The notes under the pieces were generated by a model. That model was not told the DNA's origin. It searched no databases and saw only the letters and a list, made by a program, of their open reading frames with translations. 64,000 nucleotides of DNA from Sulfitobacter faviae (GTDB lineage Bacteria > Pseudomonadota > Alphaproteobacteria > Rhodobacterales > Rhodobacteraceae), in the NCBI RefSeq assembly GCF_029870955.1, contig NZ_PGFQ01000002.1:62001-126000 (forward strand), written 5' to 3'. Positions 50,480 to 59,661 of the stretch are shown in pieces. Both the position numbers and the translations under genes were made by a program. Each line of letters opens with the position of its first letter. The first letter of the stretch is position 1.

Positions 50480-51685
50480 ATGCGCCTCGTAACATATTTT
50501 GAAAGCGCATCCCCCGTGAAAGCCCTGCGCCAATTTTTCGTATTTCTGCTGGTTCTCGTTGCGGGTCTCTACGCGATGTTAACCTATGTCCCCGCCTCCC
50601 GCCCCTATGTGGCGGAGACCGGCTTGCTCGATCTTCTGGGGATCGAGGAGGTCGCGGAGGCGCCACAGGCCTCTGGCCGGGGCTGGGGCGGCGGCGGGCC
50701 GTCGCTGGTCGTCACCGCCGGGGTCAGCGAAGAGACTTTGGCCGACCGGATCACCGCCATCGGCGACGGGCGCGCGCGCCGCTCCGTCACGCTGCGCTCC
50801 AACGCCGTGGGGGTCATCACCGATCTCAACCTGCCCGCCGGGCAGTTGATCGAGGCGGGCACCGTTGTGGCCCTGTTGGAGAATGAGGCCGAGCAGATCG
50901 CCCTGAAGCAAGCCGAATTGCAGCTTGAAAACGCCCAGACCGAGCAAGACCGCGTGGAGCGGTTGCAAAACACCGGCGCGGTCAGCGAAGTGCGCCTGCG
51001 CGAGACGGAACTGGCCCTGCAAAGCGCCGAGCTTGCGCTCAGCCAAGCGCAGTTCGATCTGTCGCAACGCCGCATCCTCGCGCCGATCTCGGGTTGGGTG
51101 GGGATCACCGATATCGAAGAAGGCGACCGCGTCAATGCGCAGGATCAACTCGCCACCATCACCGACCGCAGCGAGATCCTGATCGATTTCCGCGTGCCTG
51201 AGCGGGTGGTGAGCAAACTCTCCTTGGGCAAGGAAATCACCGTCACCCCGCTTGGCATGCGCGATTTGACCCTGACGGGTGAAGTCAGCGCCATCGACAG
51301 CGTGATCGACCGTGCCAGCCGCACGCTTCTGGTGCAGGGCCGCGTGCCGAACGAAGGGGACCAGCTGCGCGCGGGCATGGCCTTTTCGGTCAGCTTGACC
51401 TTTGTCGGCGATCCGTTTCTGGCGATCCCGCCGCTGGCGGTGCAATGGTCCTCGGACGGGCCGTTTGTCTGGACGGTACGGGAGGGCAAGGCGCACCAAG
51501 TCGCGGTCGAGATCGCGCAGCGCAACAGCAATTCCGTGCTCGTGCTGTCGGAGGATCTGACCGCCGATGATGTGGTGGTGACGGAAGGCGTGCAAACCCT
51601 GCGCGAAGGCGGCGAGGTGCGCGAGGTCAACCGCGCGGGCAGCGTGCAGTCAGATGCCGCCCCGACTGAGAAGACAACCCTATGA
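50480..51685 (+). CDS. RND efflux periplasmic adaptor (membrane fusion protein)
   Basis: A 401-residue adaptor. One N-terminal membrane anchor (FFVFLLVLVAGLYAMLTYV) is followed by a lipoyl-like half (RRSVTLRSNAVGVITDLNLPAGQLIEAGTVVALLEN), an alpha-hairpin rich in Gln/Glu/Leu, and RILAPISGWVGITDIEEGDRV. ATG 50480 and GTG 50516 (VKALRQFF) are both possible starts, and neither has a good ribosome site. Its stop overlaps the pump gene start (ATGA, 51682-51685). No outer-membrane channel gene is adjacent, so a shared TolC-like protein would complete the pump. Confidence 0.92.
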   Translation: MRLVTYFESASPVKALRQFFVFLLVLVAGLYAMLTYVPASRPYVAETGLLDLLGIEEVAEAPQASGRGWGGGGPSLVVTAGVSEETLADRITAIGDGRARRSVTLRSNAVGVITDLNLPAGQLIEAGTVVALLENEAEQIALKQAELQLENAQTEQDRVERLQNTGAVSEVRLRETELALQSAELALSQAQFDLSQRRILAPISGWVGITDIEEGDRVNAQDQLATITDRSEILIDFRVPERVVSKLSLGKEITVTPLGMRDLTLTGEVSAIDSVIDRASRTLLVQGRVPNEGDQLRAGMAFSVSLTFVGDPFLAIPPLAVQWSSDGPFVWTVREGKAHQVAVEIAQRNSNSVLVLSEDLTADDVVVTEGVQTLREGGEVREVNRAGSVQSDAAPTEKTTL

Positions 51686-54600
51686 GCGCGGCCCCGACCG
51701 AGGACGCCACGCCGCCCGCGAGCACCGCCTCGGGCACCGCGCTTTTCGTGCGTCGCCCGATCCTTGCTTTCGTGCTGAACGCGCTGATCGTGCTGGCAGG
51801 TATCGCCGCGCTTTTCGGTGCGGAGGTGCGGGAGCTGCCCAATGTCGACCGGCCCGTGGTCACGGTCACCACGACCTTCTCGGGCGCCTCCCCGGAATCC
51901 GTCGATCAGGAGCTTACGGGGCGGATCGAAGGAGCCGTGGGCCGGGTCTCGGGCGTGCGGGCGATTTCATCGAACTCGCGCTTCGGGCGCAGCCGGGTCA
52001 CCTTGGAGTTCAACGACAGCACCGACATCGACGTGGCCGCGACCGATGTGCGCGATGCGGTGGCGCGGATTGTGAACCAATTGCCCGAAGGGGCCGACCA
52101 GCCGCAGATCGTCAAGGCCGATGCCAATGCCCAGCCGGTGATGCGCATCGCCGTGACCTCCATGGGCCGCTCGCCGGAGGCGTTGACCAAACTGGTGCAG
52201 GACCGCGTCGAAGATCGACTGATCTCGGTCAACGGGGTGGCGGATTTGCAGGTCTACGGCGACCGTGAGCCGTTTTTCCGCGTCGATATCGACCAGTTGG
52301 AACTGGCCAGCCGGGGCCTGACCTTGGGCGATATCCAGCGCGCCTTGGCCGATGTGGCCTATGATGCGCCCGCGGGCGATCTGGCGGGCGACCGTCAGTC
52401 GATTAACGTGCGCACCACGGCCAGCGTCGTCACCACACAGGCGTTCGAGGCGATGGAGATCAAGCAGAACGTCCGGCTCGGCGATGTCGCCAGCGTCACG
52501 CTTGGCCCCGCCGAAGGGGAGACGATCCTGCGTGCCAATGGGCAATTGGGCCTCGGCATTGGCATCATCCGGCAGGCCACGTCGAACACGCTTGAGATCT
52601 CGCGCGATGTGCGCGCCGTGGTGGGGGAGTTGAACGAAACCCTGCCCGAGGACGTGCGGATTTTCGTCACCTCGGACGATGCGACCTTTATCTCAGGCTC
52701 GATCCGCGAGGTGCTCTCAACGCTGGCCTTTGCCGTGGGCATCGTGGTGGCGGTGATCTTTGTCTTCCTGCGTGATTTCCGCGCCACGCTGATCCCGGCG
52801 CTGACCCTACCGGTGGCGCTGATCGGCACTTTGGCGGCGATCTATCTGGTGGGCTTTTCGATCAATATCCTGACCCTGCTGGCGCTGGTTCTGGCCACCG
52901 GGATGGTCGTGGATGACGCGATTGTGGTGCTGGAGAATATCGTGCGCCAACGGGCGGCGGGCATGGGGCCGCGCGCGGCGGCGGTGCTGGGCACATCGCA
53001 GGTCTTCTTTGCCGTGGTGACCACCACGGCCACGCTGGCGGCGGTCTTTATCCCGCTGTCGTTCCTGCCCGGACAGGCGGGCGGGCTGTTTCGGGAGTTT
53101 GGCTTTACCCTCGCCATCGCGGTGATGCTGTCCTCGGTCGTGGCGCTCAGCCTTTGTCCAGTTTTGGCGAGCCGCCTTTTGACCAAACCCGCGGCAGAGA
53201 ACCCGCGCGGCCCTGTCGTGTGGCTTGGCAACCTGCTTTACCGCGCCTATGCGGCGACCCTCAGATGGGCGCTGGCGATGCCCTATGTCGTGGTGCTGAT
53301 CGCGGCCTTCGTCGCGCTGACGGCGGTGCTGGTCTCGGGCGAGATTCGGCAAGAGCTGACCCCGCGCGAAGATCGCGCCGTAGCGCTGCTCAGCGTCTCG
53401 GCCCCGCAGGGCGTCTCGCTTGATTATACGCAAAGCAAGATGCGCGAGATCGAAGACCTGATCACCCCGCTGCAAGAGGCCGGAGAGGTGACGAATATCT
53501 TCTCCATCACCGGGTTTGGCGCGGACAATCGGGGTTTTATGGTGTTCACGCTCGCCGGTTGGGAAGACCGTGCGCGCAGCCAAGATGAGATTGTGGGCGA
53601 GATCAACGGCAAGCTGCGCGGCATCGTGGGCGTGCGGGCCTTTGCAATTCAGCCGAACTCCCTCGGGATTCGCGGCGCGGGGCGCGGCCTGTCTTTCGCC
53701 ATCACAGGCAACAACTACGAGCAATTGTCGCAAGTCGCACAGGCGATGGTGGACCGGTTGAGCGCGAACCCCGCGATGGGGCAGGTGCGGCTGGAATATG
53801 AACGCACGCAGCCGCAGCTTTTCGTGCAGATCGACCGGACGCTGGCCGCTGACCTCGGCGTCGACATCACCGGGCTGGGGCAGGCTTTGCAGGCGATGCT
53901 CGACGGGCGCGAGGTGGCATCGGTCTTTATCGACGACACCAGCTATGGCGTGCAGATGCTGTCGACCTCGGACCCGGTGAACGACCCGCGCGACCTTGAG
54001 AACGTCTTTGTCCAATCGGGCAACGGGCAGATGATTTCGCTAGCCAGTTTCGTGATCCTCGAAGAACGCGCCGTCGCGCCCGAGTTGGACCGGGAGGGCC
54101 AGAACCGCTCAGTCGAGATTTCCGCCGGGCTGACGCCGGGCCTGTCATTGGGCGATGCGTTGGAACAGGTGCGCGCGGTGGGGCAGGAGGTGTTGGACGA
54201 TGAAAACCTGATCGTGCCGCTGGCCGAGGCCGCCGCGTTGGATCAAACCAGTTCGGGGCTTTTCGTGACCTTCGGCTTTGCGATCCTCGTGGTTTTCCTT
54301 GTCCTCGCCGCGCAGTTCGAAAGCTTCATCTCTGCCATCGTGGTGATGGCCACGGTGCCCTTGGGGCTGGCCTGCGCGATCTTCGCGCTGCTGATGACGG
54401 GGCAGAGCCTGAACGTTTACAGCCAAATCGGGCTGGTCATGTTGATCGGGATCATGGCCAAGAACGGTATTCTGATTGTCGAATTTGCCAACCAATTGCG
54501 CGATCAGGGGGCGGATATCCACGCGGCGATCTTTGGCGCCTCCACCATCCGGCTGCGTCCGGTGATGATGACGATGACCTCGACCGTCTTGGGCGGCGTG

Positions 54601-54801
54601 CCGTTGATCCTTTCGGCGGGCGCGGGGGCCGAGGCGCGCGAGGCGCTTGGCTGGGTGATCGTCGGGGGGCTGGGCATGGCCACGCTCTCGACCCTCTATC
54701 TCACCCCGGTCGCCTATTTCCTGCTGGCGCGGTTCACCACGCCCAAAGCCGCCGAAGAAGCCCGGCTGCAGGCCGAGCTGTCTGAGGCGCAACCGGTCTG
54801 A
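51682..54801 (+). CDS. RND efflux inner-membrane pump (AcrB family)
   Basis: A 1039-residue proton-driven exporter of family-typical length. An N-terminal helix (RPILAFVLNALIVLAGIAALFG) is followed by a periplasmic domain beginning ELPNVDRPVVTVTTTFSGASPESVDQELT. The TM4 segment LALVLATGMVVDDAIVVLENI contains the paired aspartates of the proton relay. A second periplasmic domain and TM7-12 follow (QIGLVMLIGIMAKNGILIVEFANQLRDQG). Coupled by ATGA to the adaptor gene. Drug or metabolite range cannot be read from sequence; the paired aspartates argue for the HAE (multidrug) group. Confidence 0.95.
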   Translation: MSAAPTEDATPPASTASGTALFVRRPILAFVLNALIVLAGIAALFGAEVRELPNVDRPVVTVTTTFSGASPESVDQELTGRIEGAVGRVSGVRAISSNSRFGRSRVTLEFNDSTDIDVAATDVRDAVARIVNQLPEGADQPQIVKADANAQPVMRIAVTSMGRSPEALTKLVQDRVEDRLISVNGVADLQVYGDREPFFRVDIDQLELASRGLTLGDIQRALADVAYDAPAGDLAGDRQSINVRTTASVVTTQAFEAMEIKQNVRLGDVASVTLGPAEGETILRANGQLGLGIGIIRQATSNTLEISRDVRAVVGELNETLPEDVRIFVTSDDATFISGSIREVLSTLAFAVGIVVAVIFVFLRDFRATLIPALTLPVALIGTLAAIYLVGFSINILTLLALVLATGMVVDDAIVVLENIVRQRAAGMGPRAAAVLGTSQVFFAVVTTTATLAAVFIPLSFLPGQAGGLFREFGFTLAIAVMLSSVVALSLCPVLASRLLTKPAAENPRGPVVWLGNLLYRAYAATLRWALAMPYVVVLIAAFVALTAVLVSGEIRQELTPREDRAVALLSVSAPQGVSLDYTQSKMREIEDLITPLQEAGEVTNIFSITGFGADNRGFMVFTLAGWEDRARSQDEIVGEINGKLRGIVGVRAFAIQPNSLGIRGAGRGLSFAITGNNYEQLSQVAQAMVDRLSANPAMGQVRLEYERTQPQLFVQIDRTLAADLGVDITGLGQALQAMLDGREVASVFIDDTSYGVQMLSTSDPVNDPRDLENVFVQSGNGQMISLASFVILEERAVAPELDREGQNRSVEISAGLTPGLSLGDALEQVRAVGQEVLDDENLIVPLAEAAALDQTSSGLFVTFGFAILVVFLVLAAQFESFISAIVVMATVPLGLACAIFALLMTGQSLNVYSQIGLVMLIGIMAKNGILIVEFANQLRDQGADIHAAIFGASTIRLRPVMMTMTSTVLGGVPLILSAGAGAEAREALGWVIVGGLGMATLSTLYLTPVAYFLLARFTTPKAAEEARLQAELSEAQPV

Positions 54802-54886
54802 GCCCGCCCGATATTTACGCATGGATGCAACTTCGCGCTACAATGCGCGTTTAGTCCTGTAGCATCGAGTGGAAAGGGGCAAAAAC

Positions 54887-56455
54887 GTGCAGGGCGATTT
54901 GGAACTGGCTAAGACGAACCACGCGGCGTCGACCCAAGGGGCGAACAGCCAAAGCCTGTTCAATGACAAGACCACATGGCGCGTCGCCCGGGCCGATCGG
55001 TTCGGCCTTATCGTCGATGCGGCGGATTATTTCCGGGTCCTGCGCGAGATTTTCCTCGGGGCGCGGCAGCAGCTGATGCTGATCGGCTGGGATTTCGATT
55101 TCGAGCTTGAGATGCTGCCGGGCGAAAGTGACGAAGACGGCAACGCACCCGACGGCTATCCCAACCAGCTTGGCGCCTTTGTCGAGGCGGTGGTGGAGCG
55201 GACGCCGGATCTTCATGTCTACCTGCTGAAATGGAACGGCGCTGTGCTGGCCGCGCCGGGACGGTTGGTGCCCTCGTTAGCGCTCAGCCTTTTCGGTGGC
55301 GACCGGATTCATTTTGCGTTGGACGGCCATCACCCCTTCGGCGCCTGCCACCACCAAAAGATTGTCGTGGCCGACGACGCTCTGGCCTTCTGCGGCGGGA
55401 TCGACGCGACCGAGGACCGCTGGGACACACCCGATCACTTGCCGAACGACCCGCGCCGCCTGCGCAAGGATGGCACGCCCTCTGACCCTTGGCATGACGC
55501 AACCTCGGCCATGTCAGGCCCCGCCGCCGCGGCCTTGGGTGAGCTTTCGCGTCGGCGTTGGTTCCGCGCCACGGGGGATGAGATCGCGCGGCCTGAGGAT
55601 GCGCCCATGTCCGAATGGCCCGAAGACCTGCCGATTGATGCCGAAGGCGTCGAGGTGGGCATCGCCCGGACCGAGCCGCCTTTCGACGAAGAGCCGCTGA
55701 TCAATGAGATCGAACGCCTCTATATCGCGGGGATCCAATCGGCGCGTGACTATATCTATATTGAATCGCAGTACCTCGCCGCCGCTTCGGTCTGCGATGC
55801 GCTTAAAGCCAGGTTGGCCGAAGAGGATGGGCCGGAGATCGTCATCATCAACCCGCGCGATGCGGAATCCCAGTTGGAAGATGACGCCATGCATGTCCTG
55901 CGGGAGCGGCTCGTCGAAGAGCTAAAACGCGCGGATCACCAGAACCGCTTTCGCATCTATTTCCCCGTCACCAAGGAGGGGGAGCCGATCTATGTTCATG
56001 CGAAGATCATGATTATCGACGATCATCTTTTGCGTCTTGGTTCCAGCAACCTCAACAACCGTTCCATGGGGTTTGATACCGAGTGTGACGTCGCGATCGA
56101 ACACCCGGCGAAGGTGATCGAAGGGTTCAGAACCCGCTTGATTGCCGAGCACCTCGGGCTGCCGCCCGAACGTGTGGCCGAGGTGATGGAAGAGAAGAAG
56201 TCGATGATCGGGACCATCGAAACCCTCAACCGCAAGAAGGGCCGTGGCCTGCGGGCGGTGTTCCGGGGCAGCGAGACTGTCGTCGGTGGATTCCTCGCCA
56301 ATACCCGCTTGCTCGACCCGCGCTACCATCCGGGCGAAAACACCGCCACCGGGCGCGGCATTCGCCCGCGGCACATGGCGCTGATCGCGGGCGGGCTGGG
56401 GCTTGCATGGCTTGCGTGGCGCAAATGGGGGCGGAGCGACGACCAGCGTTCGTAA
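54887..56455 (+). CDS. Phospholipase D family protein
   Basis: A 522-residue protein with two HKD motifs: His156-Lys158-Asp163 in HHQKIVVADD, and His371-Lys373-Asp378 in HAKIMIIDDH followed by GSSNLNNRSMGFDTE. This marks an active two-domain phospholipase D or transphosphatidylase. A hydrophobic C-terminal segment (MALIAGGLGLAWLAW) could anchor it in the membrane. GTG 54887 is preceded by AAAGGGG; GTG 54869 is an alternative. It converges on the opg operon. It might hydrolyse phospholipids or transfer phosphatidyl groups, as cardiolipin synthases do. Confidence 0.9.
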   Translation: MQGDLELAKTNHAASTQGANSQSLFNDKTTWRVARADRFGLIVDAADYFRVLREIFLGARQQLMLIGWDFDFELEMLPGESDEDGNAPDGYPNQLGAFVEAVVERTPDLHVYLLKWNGAVLAAPGRLVPSLALSLFGGDRIHFALDGHHPFGACHHQKIVVADDALAFCGGIDATEDRWDTPDHLPNDPRRLRKDGTPSDPWHDATSAMSGPAAAALGELSRRRWFRATGDEIARPEDAPMSEWPEDLPIDAEGVEVGIARTEPPFDEEPLINEIERLYIAGIQSARDYIYIESQYLAAASVCDALKARLAEEDGPEIVIINPRDAESQLEDDAMHVLRERLVEELKRADHQNRFRIYFPVTKEGEPIYVHAKIMIIDDHLLRLGSSNLNNRSMGFDTECDVAIEHPAKVIEGFRTRLIAEHLGLPPERVAEVMEEKKSMIGTIETLNRKKGRGLRAVFRGSETVVGGFLANTRLLDPRYHPGENTATGRGIRPRHMALIAGGLGLAWLAWRKWGRSDDQRS

Positions 56456-56458
56456 AGG

Positions 56459-57694
56459 CTAGGGGGTGGCTTCGGCGGTTGGTGCTTTAAGCGAGACGGG
56501 TGCGGGTTCAGCCGGTGCGGCAAGCACCTGCCGCGAGGTCTCTGCAATCCAAGCGATGCCATAGAGCGCCGCCGTTCCGACAAGAGGCAGAACCCACGGC
56601 ATCCACTGCGCCTCTGGCCGCGCCATCATCGCCACCTGACAGATCAGCGCCAGAACGGTGCCGCTGGCAAAGACCAGCAGACCATGCCGCCCGATCAACC
56701 GAACCGGGCTGGCCAGGGCATGGGCCGACAGGCGGGTGACGGTCTGCAACTGTGACAGGAAATATCCCAAGGCCAGAATGTGAACGAACCGCGGGGCGGA
56801 GAGATAGGTCTTGTCGTGCGAAGTGATGTTGAAGGGCACCCCGGCCTCTCTCAAATGATGCATTTGCAGGTTCAGGAAACGGCCCAAACCCGGCACATAG
56901 CGCCATGCGAAGACGCCCAGCAGGACGGCGGCGGACAGCCAGAACAGCGCTTGCGAGTTCGGGAAAAAGCGGCAGCCCTGCCGCTGGCTCAGACCCACCA
57001 GCAGCCCGCAGACAAAGATCGCTTGCCATGCGAAGGGGTTGAAGAACCAGCCGCCCGGGTTGGGGTAGTTCGGCAGGTTAAGCCGGAAGACACCGGTCAG
57101 CAGCCAAAGCACCAGCGACAGCGCGAGAAGCAGGCGCGGCCAGCGCAGCCCTAGCATGATCGCCGCCGGGGCGCAGATCAGCAGGACCGAATAGGCGGGC
57201 AGGATGTTCACATAGCCGAACTGATGCGTCAAAAGCGGTATCCCGATCACGCTTTGGGTCGGGTTTTGAAAGAGCTGCCGCATGTTGATCTTGGTCAGGA
57301 AGGCGGCCTCTGTCGTGATCTGGAAGGCGGCGGCGAAGATGGCTAAGGCCACTGCTGAGAGCAGGAGCTGCACCACATAAAGCGACCACGCCCGTTTCCA
57401 CAGGGGCGCGATGGCACGCCAGAGGCCGTGACGCACCCTGCCTCGCGCGATGAAACGGGGCGTATAGGCCAAGCCTGCGGCGATGCCGGACATGAGGAAG
57501 AACGCCTCTGCCGCGTCGGCGAAACCGAGGTTGCGGATGGTCAGGGCCTCATAGGGGTTGCCCGGGACGTGGTTGATGAAAATCATCACCAGCGCCAGCC
57601 CGCGAAACAGGTCGATGCGCGGATCGCGGGCGGATTTGGGAGCCGCGCCGGCAGCCAGCGCGGCGGGCGACAGCCCGGTGTTAGGCGGTGGCAT
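56459..57694 (-). CDS. opgC: OpgC family glucan-modifying membrane protein
   Basis: A 411-residue membrane protein with about ten hydrophobic helices. It begins with the acyltransferase-3-like entry RDPRIDLFRGLALVMIFINHVPGNPYEALTIRNLGFADAAEAFFLMSG, characteristic of OpgC proteins that add succinyl groups to periplasmic glucans. It overlaps the end of opgH by 14 bases. Being last in opgG-opgH-opgC, it probably decorates the glucan made by OpgGH. Succinyl specificity is from the family, not shown here. Confidence 0.9.
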   Translation of the reverse strand: MPPPNTGLSPAALAAGAAPKSARDPRIDLFRGLALVMIFINHVPGNPYEALTIRNLGFADAAEAFFLMSGIAAGLAYTPRFIARGRVRHGLWRAIAPLWKRAWSLYVVQLLLSAVALAIFAAAFQITTEAAFLTKINMRQLFQNPTQSVIGIPLLTHQFGYVNILPAYSVLLICAPAAIMLGLRWPRLLLALSLVLWLLTGVFRLNLPNYPNPGGWFFNPFAWQAIFVCGLLVGLSQRQGCRFFPNSQALFWLSAAVLLGVFAWRYVPGLGRFLNLQMHHLREAGVPFNITSHDKTYLSAPRFVHILALGYFLSQLQTVTRLSAHALASPVRLIGRHGLLVFASGTVLALICQVAMMARPEAQWMPWVLPLVGTAALYGIAWIAETSRQVLAAPAEPAPVSLKAPTAEATP

Positions 57695-59661
57695 GGGGCA
57701 GATCCGCCGCTTTGGGTTCTGGCATCAGATGTTCGTCATTCCACGTCAGCCGCCAAACGTCGCAGATACTGTCGTATTCCGCGACGACATCGCGCGGCGC
57801 GGCATCCTCGGGCACGGCGAAAAGCCTGCGGGGCAGGGGGCGGGAGGTCCAGGCGATGAGCAGCGGGGCCAGCAGCATCGGGACCGCGACGGGCAGCAGC
57901 CAGACGGTCAGATCGGGCGCGACCCATTGCACCGCCGCGAGGATCACCGCGCCAATGAACACGATCCACCGGCCCGCAGCCCAGCCATCGGCCAAACTCA
58001 ACTGGCCCTCGTTCCGTTGGTTGGCGGGCCAACCGCCGTCTTGGCCCGAGAGGACCTGCATCACTGCCCGGCTGTGGTAGAGCAGCATCAAAGGGGCCAG
58101 AAGCGTGGTTAGCACGATCTCGGTCAGCACCGAGAGCGCCATCCGCAAAGCACGGCCAAAGTCGCGCGCCCGGTCGGTGAGAAGCGCATGGATCAGGATC
58201 AGCAGCTTTGGCACCACCAACAGCCCAGCACGCCCAAGGCCAGCAGCGTGATCTCGCGCGCGCTGGTATCGGGGAAGACGGGGAAAAGCTGATAGGGGCC
58301 GGGAAAATACTCCGGCGGCGGCGCGTAGAGCGTGCTGATCGCCGAGGTGATCAGAAAGGCCGCCCAGAGAAGCGAGACGACATAGGCGGTCACATTCTGC
58401 AAAAAGACAAAGCGGCTCCACCCCGCCAAGCCGGGCGCGAAGATCAGCCGCGCATGTTGCAGGTTGCCTTGGCACCAGCGCCGCTCGCGCCGCGCGAAGG
58501 AAAGGACGTTTTCGGGGCCCTCCTCAAAGGAGCCGCCCAAGGTCTCATCCACCTCGACCTTCCAACCGGCGCGGGCGAGCAAGGCCGCCTCGACATAATC
58601 ATGGCTCAGGATATGCCCGCCCAAGGGTGGCGGGCCAGAGAGTTCGGGCAGGCCACAGCTTTCGGCAAAGGCGCGGACGCGGATGATCGCGTTATGGCCC
58701 CAAAACGGCCCCGTGGCCCCCTGCATGCGGGCAAGGCCACGGGTGAAGATCGGCCCATGGAACCACGAGGCGAACTGCAAGGCGCGGCCAAAGAAAGACC
58801 GCGCGCCGATGATCTTGGGCAGGGTCTGCAAGAGCCCCAGCTGCGGATCGGCCTGCATCCGCGCGATCATGGCGCGGATCGTCTCGCCCTCCATCAGACT
58901 GTCGGCGTCAAGGATCACGGCAAAGTCATAGGCCCCGCCGTAGCTGCGAATGAACTCTTCGATATTGCCCGCCTTGCGGCCCGCATTGTCCTGCCGCCTG
59001 CGGTAGAAGATGCGGCCTTGGCCCTCGGTCTCGCGCAGCAGGCGGGCGAAGGCGAATTGCTCTTTCCCGGCCAGCGCGTCATCGCGTGTGTCCGACAGAA
59101 CCACGAAATCCGCCGTAACCCCGGCCCGGGCGACGGAGCGGTCAATCGCGGCGATGCGGGCGAAGGTGGTAAGCGGGTCTTCGTTGCAGATGGGCACCGC
59201 GATCACCGTGCGCGGCTGCGGTGCCTCAAGCGCGGGGCGGGGCGGCGTCGATCTGCCGCCGAAAAGCCCGATCAGCGCCAGCAACGCCCCCCAAGCCAAC
59301 CAAGCGGTGGTGGCGAAAACGAGCAAGGCCCGGAGGCCGTCCCAGCCGCTGAACCCATCTCGCGCCGCAGCCTCGGCCAAAAGGGTCGCGGCAAGGGCTG
59401 CGGCGCCGAGCGACAACAGCAGGGCGACCGCCCGTGCAAAACGGGTCGGGCCATCCGCCGCGATCTGCCTGTGCTGGGGTGTCATGGTGCTCAGGCCTTA
59501 CGCCGCAGCAGAAATGCCCGCGCAAGGTCGGCCAGCCCGGCCAGATGGCCGCGCCGTTCCAAGCTCTGCCGTGGCATCGCAAGCGGGGCAGCGGGCGGCA
59601 TCCAGTTCTCGGCCTCGCCAGCCATTGCAGAAGTGGGGGTCGTCGCGTCTTGAAGGGTCAT
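57681..59661 (-). CDS. opgH: Glucan biosynthesis glucosyltransferase H, two apparent frameshifts
   Basis: About 660 residues read through. GT2 motifs are PRTVIAVPICNEDPLTTFARI, AVILDADSLMEG, a GPFWGHNAIIRV segment and RRERRWCQGNLQH, with membrane helices before and after the catalytic loop. Breaks lie near 58224-58226 (CCC; joins LGVLG to LLVVPKLLILIH) and 59496-59497 (joins FLLRRK to GLSTMTPQH). ATG 59659-59661 overlaps the opgG stop (ATGA), supporting the longer N-terminus over a separate small gene. It synthesises the beta-glucan backbone of osmoregulated periplasmic glucans from UDP-glucose. Confidence 0.9.
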
